DNA of 36,413 nucleotides from JAEHDI01 sp035455185 (GTDB lineage Bacteria; Acidobacteriota; Terriglobia; Bryobacterales; Bryobacteraceae): positions 1 to 36,413 of the forward strand of contig DATIFQ010000447.1 of NCBI GenBank assembly GCA_035455185.1, in the 5' to 3' direction. The notes below the pieces were generated by a model, which made no database searches, was not told the origin of the DNA, and saw only the letters and a list, made by a program, of their open reading frames with translations. The translations under genes and the position numbers were made by a program. Below are positions 1-9,451 of the stretch, piece by piece; within the stretch, counting starts at the first letter, position 1; the number at the start of each line of letters is the position of its first letter.

Positions 1-1100
1 TTCACGCACTCCAGGAAGTTGGCCCAGTGAGCCATGTTGGTGTTGTTGGAGGCCTTCTCGTTCACCGCCGCCAGCTCGGAGCCCGGCTCAGGCACGACCC
101 GGTATTCGGTACGGTCCACAAACAGGGTTCCCTTGGTGCCGTGGAAGAGGATGCCGCCGCCCTTGTTGAACATCGACTGCCCGTTGCCGTTCCGGTTTTC
201 GTACGTGGCGATGACGCCGCTCGGGTACTCGTAGGTCACCTGCAAGGTATCCGGAGTGTCGCGGTTGTCCTGCAAATAGTACTTGCCGCCGAGAGCAACG
301 ATGGCTTTCGGCATCTCTTCCTTGAATGCCATCTGCACGATGTCGAGCCAGTGGATACCCCAGTCGGTCATCATGCCGCCGGCGTAGTCCCAGAACCAGC
401 GGAAGTGCGAGAAAGCGTTTGGGTCGACGCCGAACCGGTTCTTGTTGAAGGCGTGTTTCGGCGCTGGCCCGAGCCACATGTCCCAATCGAGGCCCTCGGG
501 CGGATCCGTGTCCGGCGGGTTGCCGATGCCTTCCGGCTTCGCCAGTCCGTAGTTCCAGGTGCGAACGAAGGTGACTTTGCCGAGCTGGCCGGTCCGGACG
601 ATCTCGCAAGCGCGCTGGAAGTGGACGCCGGAACGCTGCATCGTGCCGCTCTGTACGACGCGGTTGTATTTCCGCGCCGCTTGGACCATCTTCAGCCCTT
701 CATCCACAGTGCAGCAGACAGGCTTCTCGACGTAGATGTCCTTGCCGGCCTTGCATGCTTCGACGGTCATGTAGGCGTGCCAATGGTCCGGCGTGGAGAT
801 GCAGACCACGTCGATCGACTTGTCGGCAAGGACGTCGCGGAAATCCTTGACGGCTTTCGCGCGGCCACTGCTCCTGGCGACGGCAGCTTCCAGGTTCGGC
901 TGGTAACAGTCGCAGACCGCGACCGGTTCGAGGCCGGGCTGTTTCATGGCAACGTCAAGGTTACCGATGCCCATGCGGCCCATGCCGATGAACGCGGCGG
1001 CAATTCGATCGTTGGCGCCGCGCACATTGGAACTGAGAACAGTAGTGCTGAGGACCGCTCCGGCGGTCTTTAGAAAATCCCTGCGGTTGGAGTCTTGCAT
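1..1100 (-). CDS. Gfo/Idh/MocA family oxidoreductase with Tat signal (partial, C-terminus off window)
   Basis: Reading the minus strand from the ATG at 1098-1100 gives an open frame of about 366 codons running off the window edge. The N-terminus MQDSNRRDFLKTAGAVLSTT is a twin-arginine signal, so export by Tat is likely. A Rossmann segment follows (AAFIGMGRMGIGNLDVAM), then STPDHWHAYMTVEACKAGKD, EKPVCC and DWGIHWLDIVQMAF, all typical of NAD(P)-dependent Gfo/Idh/MocA sugar or inositol dehydrogenases. The EKP lysine is present. A Shine-Dalgarno AAAGGA overlaps the last codons and stop of leuS, and only 5 bases separate the genes, so the two are probably cotranscribed. Exported family members are abundant in Acidobacteria and Planctomycetes. 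The substrate cannot be told from sequence, and the C-terminal end is missing. Confidence 0.88.
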   Translation of the reverse strand, partial: MQDSNRRDFLKTAGAVLSTTVLSSNVRGANDRIAAAFIGMGRMGIGNLDVAMKQPGLEPVAVCDCYQPNLEAAVARSSGRAKAVKDFRDVLADKSIDVVCISTPDHWHAYMTVEACKAGKDIYVEKPVCCTVDEGLKMVQAARKYNRVVQSGTMQRSGVHFQRACEIVRTGQLGKVTFVRTWNYGLAKPEGIGNPPDTDPPEGLDWDMWLGPAPKHAFNKNRFGVDPNAFSHFRWFWDYAGGMMTDWGIHWLDIVQMAFKEEMPKAIVALGGKYYLQDNRDTPDTLQVTYEYPSGVIATYENRNGNGQSMFNKGGGILFHGTKGTLFVDRTEYRVVPEPGSELAAVNEKASNNTNMAHWANFLECV

Positions 1101-1105
1101 GAAAC

Positions 1106-3568
<2,463 letters not shown>

Positions 3569-4471
3569 AGGTTCTTCAGTGTTTCGAGGTTTCGGCGATC
3601 GTCGCCGTCCCGGTCGATGGGAGTCTCGAGGATGAAGGCTTTGCTCCTGAGCCGGGGGTGATTCAGGATGCGGCGAAACCCTGGAATTCCAATATAGCCC
3701 TCTCCGATGTGCTCGTGCCGGTCCACTCGGGAGCCGAGGGGAGTTTTCGAGTCATTGGCGTGGATGACGTGCACTTTCGCGAGCCCGAGGATACGGTCCG
3801 CTTCGCGCACGGTTTCTTCCAGCCCGGCGCGCGTGGCGACGTTGTATCCGGAGGCCAGGCAGTGGGCGGTATCGAGGCAGAAGCCGATCTCGAAACCGAC
3901 GCGGTCCGATGCGAGACGGCGGAGCTCGGCCAGTTCCTCGAAGCGGCTGCCGATGGCGGAACCGGAGCCGGCGGTGTTTTCGAGGAGAAGGGTAAGCGGC
4001 CCACGCAGGCCCTTGGCTGCCTTCACCAGCGACTCCACGAGCGTGCGCATGCCCTGCTCGAGCGTTTGGTTCTTATAGCTGCCCGGGTGAGCGACCAGGT
4101 GCTCGGCGCCAAGGGCCAGGGCGCGCTCGATCTCTCCGCGAAACGCGGCGATGGATTGCGCTCGGATTTTCGGATCGGCCGCGGCGAGGTTGATCAGGTA
4201 GTTGTCGTGGATGACGAGCGGAGTAAGGTCATGCCGCTCGCAGGTTTCGCGTAAGTTGCGGATCTCATCCGAAGACGGTGTCCGGGCGCGCCACATGCGA
4301 GGGCTTGAGGAGAAGATCTGGAAGGTATTGGCGTCGAGCTCGGCCGCGCGCACGGCGGCCTGATCGAGCGACCCGGCGATGGACGTGTGAATCCCGATCC
4401 GCAGACGGACCATCGTAACAAAGCGGCGGCCGGCGCCACCGCACGTAGAATGTGGCCGCGGTCCGCGATGA

Positions 4472-4969
4472 CTACGGCTTAGACTTCTCGGCCAGGGTGC
4501 GGTGAAGGATGGGGAGAGTGGCGAGGTCTTTGTCCCCGGCGGTTTCTTCCTTGACGGCGATGAGGGTTTCGAGGCTGAGGACGTGCACGTGCACGCCTTG
4601 TCCGATGAGCATCTCCACCGAGTGGCGCAGCAGGGCCGTGTAATCGCGCGAGCGGCCGACGGCGCACAGGAGATCGAGCGGGCCGAACCGCGTCATCAGA
4701 AGCTGATGGCCCGGCGAGGAGAGGTGCGAGGCTCCCGGCCTCAACCGCTTCTCCGGCTGCGTCCGGTAGTAGGATTCAAGCTCATCCAGCGCGCCGAGAA
4801 GCCGCTCGATGTTCGCGTCGTCCCTCGAATGGACGACGTCCAGATCGAATGTGCTTACCGGCGCTCCGTGCAGGACCGCTCCCACTCCACCGACGACGAT
4901 GAAGTCGACGCCGTGGTTCCGCAGCACCTTGAGGAGAGCGAGGAAGTCAGTCGGCGTCGTTCTCGGCAC
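4472..4969 (-). CDS. Nucleotidyltransferase-fold protein
   Basis: A 165-residue protein with a minimal nucleotidyltransferase signature: VVGGVGAVLHG with the GG pair at residues 27-28, then STFDLDVV with D42 and D44 as likely metal-binding aspartates. A further acidic segment (FGPLDLLCAVG) could supply the third carboxylate. It resembles AbiEii/MNT-like and DUF6036-type proteins; whether it modifies nucleic acid or protein is unknown. The start is GTG at 4967-4969, preceded by GAGAGGA, and lies 23 bases inside the small upstream gene, implying coupled translation. Pairing with a tiny partner gene is compatible with a toxin-antitoxin-like module, but the partner is not a recognisable HEPN protein. 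Confidence 0.75.
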   Translation of the reverse strand: MPRTTPTDFLALLKVLRNHGVDFIVVGGVGAVLHGAPVSTFDLDVVHSRDDANIERLLGALDELESYYRTQPEKRLRPGASHLSSPGHQLLMTRFGPLDLLCAVGRSRDYTALLRHSVEMLIGQGVHVHVLSLETLIAVKEETAGDKDLATLPILHRTLAEKSKP

Positions 4970-5117
4970 GAATCCTCTCGACGGATGTGACGAACTGCTG
5001 GAGAACTTCGAGGCGCTCAGCGGGGCTCAAGGAGAGCATCCAGCGAATCAGCGTGAGGTCCACGCCGTCCTCGGAAATGGACGGCGCGCCGGGGGCGGTC
5101 TCCGGCTGAAGCTCCAT
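4947..5117 (-). CDS. Small conserved-looking protein paired with the nucleotidyltransferase
   Basis: A 56-residue protein starting at ATG 5115-5117, with the pattern VDLTLIRWMLSLSPAERLEV followed by a helical, charged C-terminus. This helix-turn-like pattern (LIRWMLSLSPAERL) is one I associate with small genes placed directly before nucleotidyltransferase-like genes. The 3' end overlaps the nucleotidyltransferase by 23 bases, supporting a functional pair. The frame stays open upstream to 5240, but the extra residues are compositionally unlike a protein start and would run into the divergent promoter region. No strong Shine-Dalgarno precedes the chosen ATG. The function is unknown; it may be an antitoxin or accessory subunit. 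Confidence 0.6.
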   Translation of the reverse strand: MELQPETAPGAPSISEDGVDLTLIRWMLSLSPAERLEVLQQFVTSVERIRAENDAD

Positions 5118-5128
5118 GGTTGGATTGT

Positions 5129-5148
5129 GGCACAGCCAGGTCTGTGCC
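5129..5148. promoter_or_regulatory. Perfect 7-bp inverted repeat in the divergent intergenic region
   Basis: GGCACAG (5129-5135) and its exact reverse complement CTGTGCC (5142-5148) are separated by 6 bases, between the divergent small gene and the polyferredoxin operon. The half-site GGCACA recurs at 5179-5184, 50 bases downstream. This could be a regulator operator controlling one or both transcripts. A chance palindrome cannot be excluded. Confidence 0.3.
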
Positions 5149-5192
5149 GGCATCGGTTGTTGTGACGGTTCCGTGCGTGGCACACTGCTTGC

Positions 5193-5197
5193 AGGAG
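5193..5197 (+). promoter_or_regulatory. Shine-Dalgarno that decides the TTG start of the polyferredoxin gene
   Basis: AGGAG sits 10 bases before TTG 5208-5210. It supports this rare start codon, since no in-frame ATG lies close to the beginning of the first membrane segment. Confidence 0.6.
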
Positions 5198-5207
5198 CGA
5201 AGGTGCA

Positions 5208-6797
5208 TTGAAGCTCGCAAGGCTCCGCAGGTGGTCGCAACTCGTTTTCCTTGCCCTATTCTTATTTCTTCTAATCAGAACCGAGTTTCGCGGTTCTTTT
5301 GCTGCAACGAAAGGAGATATTCGGCTCTCGTACCCCGTTAGCATCTTCCTGGAAGCGGATCCGCTGGCCGCGGTCACCACGGCGCTGTCCACCGGGGCAC
5401 TGTACAAGGGCCTGCTGTGGAGCCTGGTCATCCTGATCCCGACGCTTTTCCTCGGGCGTTTCTTCTGCGGGTGGGTCTGCCCGCTGGGGACTTTGCACCA
5501 CTTTTTCAGCAGCCTGAAGTCCGAAAAGAAACGAGGTAAGCAGAGGCTCGACTCAAACCGCTGGAAACGGTGGCAGAACCTGAAGTACTACATCCTGATC
5601 GCAGTGCTCGTGGCGGCGGCCTTCGGAAGCGGGCTGGCGGGAATCCTGGACCCGATCCCGCTTATAGTGCGATCGCTGGCTCTGTCGGTGCTGCCCGCGG
5701 TGAACTACGCGCTGAACGCGACATTCGACATCAGCGTGTTGAGCTTCAAGCAGCCCTATTTCCGCCAGGGGTTTTTCTTTGGGCTGCTGCTAGTGGCAAT
5801 CATTGCGCTGAACTTCCGGATCACGCGGTTCTGGTGCCGGGCTTTGTGTCCGCTCGGGGCGCTGCTCGGACTGGCGTCGCGATGGTCGATCTTGGGTATC
5901 GAAAAGCGGGCCAGCCAGTGCGGGGACTGCAACCGCTGCCTGCTCCACTGCCAGGGCGGCGACGACCCGATCCCGGGGGCTACGTGGCGCAAAGCGGAGT
6001 GCCACCTGTGCTTCAACTGCGTGGCCGATTGTCCGGAGGCGGGCGGCATCCGATTTCGGTTCTTCCCGACGGGGACGGCAACCGCAGTCGCGCCCGATCT
6101 CCAGCGGCGAAAGGCTGTGACGGGACTGGTGGCGGGCGTGGCCGCGCTGCCGCTGTTTCGCAGCACGACCGGGCTGAAGTCGGAGCACGACAGCCGGCTC
6201 GTGCGGCCGCCAGGTGCGCTCGACGAGAAGAGTTTTCTGGAGCGCTGCATCCGCTGCGGTCAATGCATGAAGGTGTGTCCGAACAACGCGCTGCACCCGA
6301 CGCTCGCGCAGGCGGGAGTCGAGGGATTGTGGACACCGGTGCTCATCCCCCGTGTGGGTTACTGTGAGGCGAGCTGCACGCTGTGCGGCCAGGTGTGCCC
6401 GACGGGGGCCATCTGGGAGGTCACTGGCGCCGAGAAGGGCTGGAGCGTCGAAGGGAACGGCGGAGACGCGAAGCCCGTCCGCATCGGTACGGCATTTTAC
6501 GACCACGGACGCTGCCTGCCGTGGGCGATGGCTCGGGAGTGCATCGTCTGTGAGGAATGGTGCCCGACTTCGCCGAAAGCGATCTACCTCGTGCCGGCGG
6601 AGGTGAAGGATTCCGAGGGCAGCCCCAAACGGGTGCGGCAGCCGTACGTGAACCCGGAACTGTGCGTAGGGTGCGGTGCGTGCGAGTATGCGTGCCCGGT
6701 GCTGGACCGGCCTGCGATCTACGTGACGAGCATCGGTGAGAGCCGGTCGCGGAACAACCAGTTCCTGTTAAAGCGGCCGAAGAAAGGGAAGGCATGA
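5208..6797 (+). CDS. NapH-NapG-like membrane polyferredoxin fusion (4Fe-4S)
   Basis: A 529-residue membrane iron-sulfur protein from a TTG start. The N-terminal half is NapH/NosR/MauN-like: four or more membrane helices (about 9-24, 67-85, 127-145, 186-202) and the paired motifs FCGWVCPLG (residue 86 on) and CRALCPLGA (210 on). Two cytoplasmic-type clusters follow: C238/C241/C244/C248 and C265/C268/C271/C275. Residues 299-317 (QRRKAVTGLVAGVAALPLF) look like an internal twin-arginine signal. After it comes a NapG-like domain with four more cysteine groups: 347-357, 386-397, 436-452 and 486-496. In Nap systems NapH and NapG pass electrons from quinol to periplasmic enzymes, so this protein is inferred to feed electrons to the exported proteins encoded downstream. 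It is the first gene of the operon and overlaps the next by ATGA. Confidence 0.88.
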   Translation: MKLARLRRWSQLVFLALFLFLLIRTEFRGSFAATKGDIRLSYPVSIFLEADPLAAVTTALSTGALYKGLLWSLVILIPTLFLGRFFCGWVCPLGTLHHFFSSLKSEKKRGKQRLDSNRWKRWQNLKYYILIAVLVAAAFGSGLAGILDPIPLIVRSLALSVLPAVNYALNATFDISVLSFKQPYFRQGFFFGLLLVAIIALNFRITRFWCRALCPLGALLGLASRWSILGIEKRASQCGDCNRCLLHCQGGDDPIPGATWRKAECHLCFNCVADCPEAGGIRFRFFPTGTATAVAPDLQRRKAVTGLVAGVAALPLFRSTTGLKSEHDSRLVRPPGALDEKSFLERCIRCGQCMKVCPNNALHPTLAQAGVEGLWTPVLIPRVGYCEASCTLCGQVCPTGAIWEVTGAEKGWSVEGNGGDAKPVRIGTAFYDHGRCLPWAMARECIVCEEWCPTSPKAIYLVPAEVKDSEGSPKRVRQPYVNPELCVGCGACEYACPVLDRPAIYVTSIGESRSRNNQFLLKRPKKGKA

Positions 6798-7282
6798 AGG
6801 GTAGATTGGCGGTCGCCGCTATGTTCGTGATGTTAACGGCGTGCGGGCCGAAGACCGAGACGGCTACGAAATCGTTTTTTCCGGAGACCGGCGAGGCGGC
6901 CGGCTGGACCAAAGCGAAGGAGACGCGGACCTTCGAGGCTAAAGACCTCTGGCAGTACATCGACGGGGACGATCAGAAGTACCTGAAAGCCGGCGTCGTG
7001 AGGACGCAGACGACCGACTATCGCTATCAGGACAAGATCGACGCGGTGGCGGACATCTACATCATGGGCGCGGCCGATGGCGCGCGGAAGGTGTACGAGA
7101 CGGAGTCCGGGGAAGGAAGCACGCCGGCGTCCCTTGGCGACGGTGGACGGCTCTACGGGGCAAGCGCGGTTTTCCACAAGGGCCGGTATTTCGTGAGACT
7201 CACTGCGTATGAGAGCACTCCTGAGATCGGCAAGGCGCTGCTCGAGTTGGGGAAGTTGATCGAGAAGAGGATCGGAGACTGA
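6794..7282 (+). CDS. DUF6599-like lipoprotein
   Basis: A 162-residue protein with a lipoprotein signal: a short positive N-terminus, a hydrophobic stretch and the lipobox LTAC with C17, followed by G. The mature part contains LWQYIDGDDQKYLKAGV and ADIYIMGAADGARKVYETE, which resemble the 'YINGGAELYL ... EIYDMG' pattern of DUF6599 proteins. The start ATG overlaps the stop of the polyferredoxin gene by 4 bases, so translation is coupled. Its role is unknown. Its position suggests an envelope accessory or cofactor-binding component of the AmmeMemoRadiSam-associated redox operon. Confidence 0.75.
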   Translation: MKGRLAVAAMFVMLTACGPKTETATKSFFPETGEAAGWTKAKETRTFEAKDLWQYIDGDDQKYLKAGVVRTQTTDYRYQDKIDAVADIYIMGAADGARKVYETESGEGSTPASLGDGGRLYGASAVFHKGRYFVRLTAYESTPEIGKALLELGKLIEKRIGD

Positions 7283-7297
7283 GAAGGGAGACGCGAG

Positions 7298-8500
7298 ATG
7301 AAGAGGCGAGAGTTCCTGAAGTCGTCGGCGGGGATGGTCGCGGGCATCGGCGTGACACAATCTTGCCGGGCAGTGCAGCCCCGGGCAGTAGAGGAGGCAG
7401 CGAAAAAGGTCGGGATGTTGCCCCGGCGGAAACTCGGCGGGAGCGGCAGGGAAATCACGGTCCTGGTGGGCGCGTCGTCCTGGTCGATGGACGCGGTGGA
7501 GGCCGGCATCCGCTGTGGAATCAACTTCTGGCACAAGGCAGAGGACTGGAGCGCCGCGGACGTGCCCCAAGCGATCCGCAAGAACCGTGAGGCCCACTAT
7601 TGTCAGGTCTGTGTGGACCGAGTGCGCGGAAACCACGAGACGGGGGCAATCAACGAGGAGTCGCACTATCAGCTCGTCAGGCAGGCGGTGAAACGGACCG
7701 GCCTCGGCTACTTCGACGACATGCAGTTTCACTTCGGCTACCACAGCGTGACGGAGGTGAAGAACAATCACGGCTTCGTGCGCGCGTACGAGCGGCTGAA
7801 GAAGGAAGGGCTGGTGAAGCATCTGTGCCTGTCCCAGCACAGCTACAACGGCAACTGGCGCGTGCCCGGAGGCGAGAGTGCGTGGGAGATCCTGACGGCG
7901 GTGGTGGATCAGAGGCTTTACGAACACGCACAGATCATTTACACCTACGGCGACGACGCGGCCGCCAACGAATTCTTGGCCATGGCGCGGCGGAAAGGTT
8001 TCGGAACGATCGCCATGAAGACGACGCGCGGAGCGAGCCGGATGCTCCAGGACCAAGCCTTCATGAAGACCTTTCCGAAGGGCACGTCGCCGCACCACGC
8101 GCTGGCGCGATGGCTGACGACGCGCACGCAGCTCGACGGAGCGGTGATCCACATCAGCGGGCTCGACGAGTTCGCGGACACATGCGCCGGGGCGGGGAAG
8201 GCAATGCGCGCGGCGGACACGCGGGCGATCGAGCAGATGACGGTGTACGCCAACGCGGAGGTCTGCCGGCTCTGCAACGATTGTATGAGCCACTGCGCGC
8301 ACGGTATCGCCGTAGCGGACATCCTGCGGTACGAGAGGTACGCGCTCGACTACGGCGACGGCGAGCGGGCGAGGAAGCTCTACGCGGAGCTTGACCGTCG
8401 GGGTGACTCCTGCACGGCGTGCGGAACCTGCCTGCCGCATTGCGGGCAGGGACTGGATATCCCCGGGAAGCTGGTGCGCGTACACTCGCTTCTGGGGTGA
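7298..8500 (+). CDS. Exported aldo/keto-reductase-fold protein with two 4Fe-4S motifs; catalytic site degenerate
   Basis: A 400-residue protein with a twin-arginine leader (MKRREFLKSSAGMVAG). The aldo/keto reductase barrel spans roughly residues 40-310 (RRKLGGSGREITVLVGASS, FDDMQFHFGY, IAMKTTRG). The C-terminus is ferredoxin-like, with C323/C326/C329/C333 and C372/C375/C378/C382. In ordinary AKRs the motif NFIDTAxxYG holds the catalytic Asp and Tyr. Here the equivalent segment is NFWHKAEDW (76-84), so Asp is replaced by His and Tyr by Trp, and the usual TK lysine is not apparent. The active-site His in QFHFG is kept. It probably works as an electron-transfer or altered redox protein rather than an NADPH reductase, which fits its export. 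An AAGGGAGA element precedes the ATG, 15 bases after the lipoprotein gene. Confidence 0.85.
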   Translation: MKRREFLKSSAGMVAGIGVTQSCRAVQPRAVEEAAKKVGMLPRRKLGGSGREITVLVGASSWSMDAVEAGIRCGINFWHKAEDWSAADVPQAIRKNREAHYCQVCVDRVRGNHETGAINEESHYQLVRQAVKRTGLGYFDDMQFHFGYHSVTEVKNNHGFVRAYERLKKEGLVKHLCLSQHSYNGNWRVPGGESAWEILTAVVDQRLYEHAQIIYTYGDDAAANEFLAMARRKGFGTIAMKTTRGASRMLQDQAFMKTFPKGTSPHHALARWLTTRTQLDGAVIHISGLDEFADTCAGAGKAMRAADTRAIEQMTVYANAEVCRLCNDCMSHCAHGIAVADILRYERYALDYGDGERARKLYAELDRRGDSCTACGTCLPHCGQGLDIPGKLVRVHSLLG

Positions 8501-8506
8501 GAGGGC

Positions 8507-8513
8507 AAAGGAG
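8507..8513 (+). promoter_or_regulatory. Shine-Dalgarno that decides the DUF362 start
   Basis: AAAGGAG lies 7 bases before GTG 8521-8523 and favours that start over GTG 8497 (overlapping the previous stop) and over an in-frame ATG at 8419 inside the preceding gene. Confidence 0.55.
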
Positions 8514-8520
8514 CCGGGGC

Positions 8521-9444
8521 GTGACGAGACGGGAAGCCTTGACAGCGTGCTTCGGTGCGGCTGCCTTCGCGCCGCCGGCGAAATCGCGGGTGGTGATCGC
8601 GCGCGAGCCGAAGCTGGACGCCGCCCGGCTGCCGAAGTTGCTCGACCGCGCGATGCAAGCGTATTTCTCGTGCGATTCGCCTGTAGAAACTTGGAAGAGG
8701 ATCGTACGACCAAACGAAGTTGTAGGGCTGAAGGTGAACTGCCTGGCGGGGAAAGGCATCTCCACAAACGTGCCGCTAGTGGACGCAATCTGCGAGCGTC
8801 TCCGGCAAGCGGGTGTGCCGGTGGGGAACATCGTCATCTGGGACCGGCTCAACGACGATCTGGACAGCGCGGGATTCCGTGTGGCCACGCGGGCGGATCG
8901 CATCCGCTGTGCCGGCAATGACGTGCTCGGTTACGAGGGCGAACTGTCTGTATTCGGGAGCGCCGGCAGCCTGATGGCGAAGACCCTGACGCGAGTATGC
9001 GACGTGGTGATCAACCTGCCGGTTCTCAAAGACCACGGCATCGTCGGTGCGACCCTGGCACTGAAGAACATGTTCGGCGCCATCCACAACCCGAACAAGT
9101 ATCACATCAATACCGGCGACCCGTACGTGCCGGACGTGTACATGCTGCAACCGGTACGGCGGAAGGTACGGCTGGCGATCTGCGACGGAATCACGGCACA
9201 ATACGAGGGCGGCCCGTCGTACATGCCGCAGTGGACCTGGCGGTTTCACGGCCTGTTGGTGGCCGAGGACCCGGTGGCGCTTGACTACACCGGATGGCAG
9301 ATTATCGAGCAGAAACGGGCCGAGAAGGGAATGAAATCCTTGAAGGACGCCGGCCGGGAGCCGCGTTACATCGCGACGGCGGCGGACCCGCAGCACCGGC
9401 TGGGCACGAACGATCCACGGCAAATCGAACGGGTGGAAGTGTGA
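8521..9444 (+). CDS. DUF362 family protein with twin-arginine-like leader
   Basis: From GTG 8521 the product has 307 residues and begins VTRREALTACFGAAAFAPPA, a short twin-arginine-like export signal. Family hallmarks are VGLKVNCLAGKGISTN, VVINLPVLKDHGIVG and ATLALKNMFGAIHNPNKYH. DUF362 proteins have no settled biochemical role that I can cite; some are fused to or encoded beside ferredoxins. It sits between the AKR-like ferredoxin protein and the radical SAM gene, 20 and 7 bases away, so it belongs to the same transcript. A second DUF362 gene lies at 14338-15324. Starts upstream in the frame would add residues without signal-like character and overlap the previous gene. Confidence 0.85.
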   Translation: MTRREALTACFGAAAFAPPAKSRVVIAREPKLDAARLPKLLDRAMQAYFSCDSPVETWKRIVRPNEVVGLKVNCLAGKGISTNVPLVDAICERLRQAGVPVGNIVIWDRLNDDLDSAGFRVATRADRIRCAGNDVLGYEGELSVFGSAGSLMAKTLTRVCDVVINLPVLKDHGIVGATLALKNMFGAIHNPNKYHINTGDPYVPDVYMLQPVRRKVRLAICDGITAQYEGGPSYMPQWTWRFHGLLVAEDPVALDYTGWQIIEQKRAEKGMKSLKDAGREPRYIATAADPQHRLGTNDPRQIERVEV

Positions 9445-9451
9445 GGCGGGG

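Noticed and set aside
27..1073. 348-codon plus-strand open frame
   Set aside because: It is antisense to the Gfo/Idh/MocA gene, whose minus-strand translation shows clear family motifs; long opposite frames are common in GC-rich coding DNA.
4414..4471. GC-rich palindromic stretches between the nucleotidyltransferase and nfo genes
   Set aside because: Several short GC palindromes occur but none forms a convincing stem followed by a T-run.
6833..8788. 651-codon minus-strand open frame
   Set aside because: It spans three recognised plus-strand genes (lipoprotein, AKR-like, DUF362), is Arg/Pro/His-rich and has no recognisable motif.
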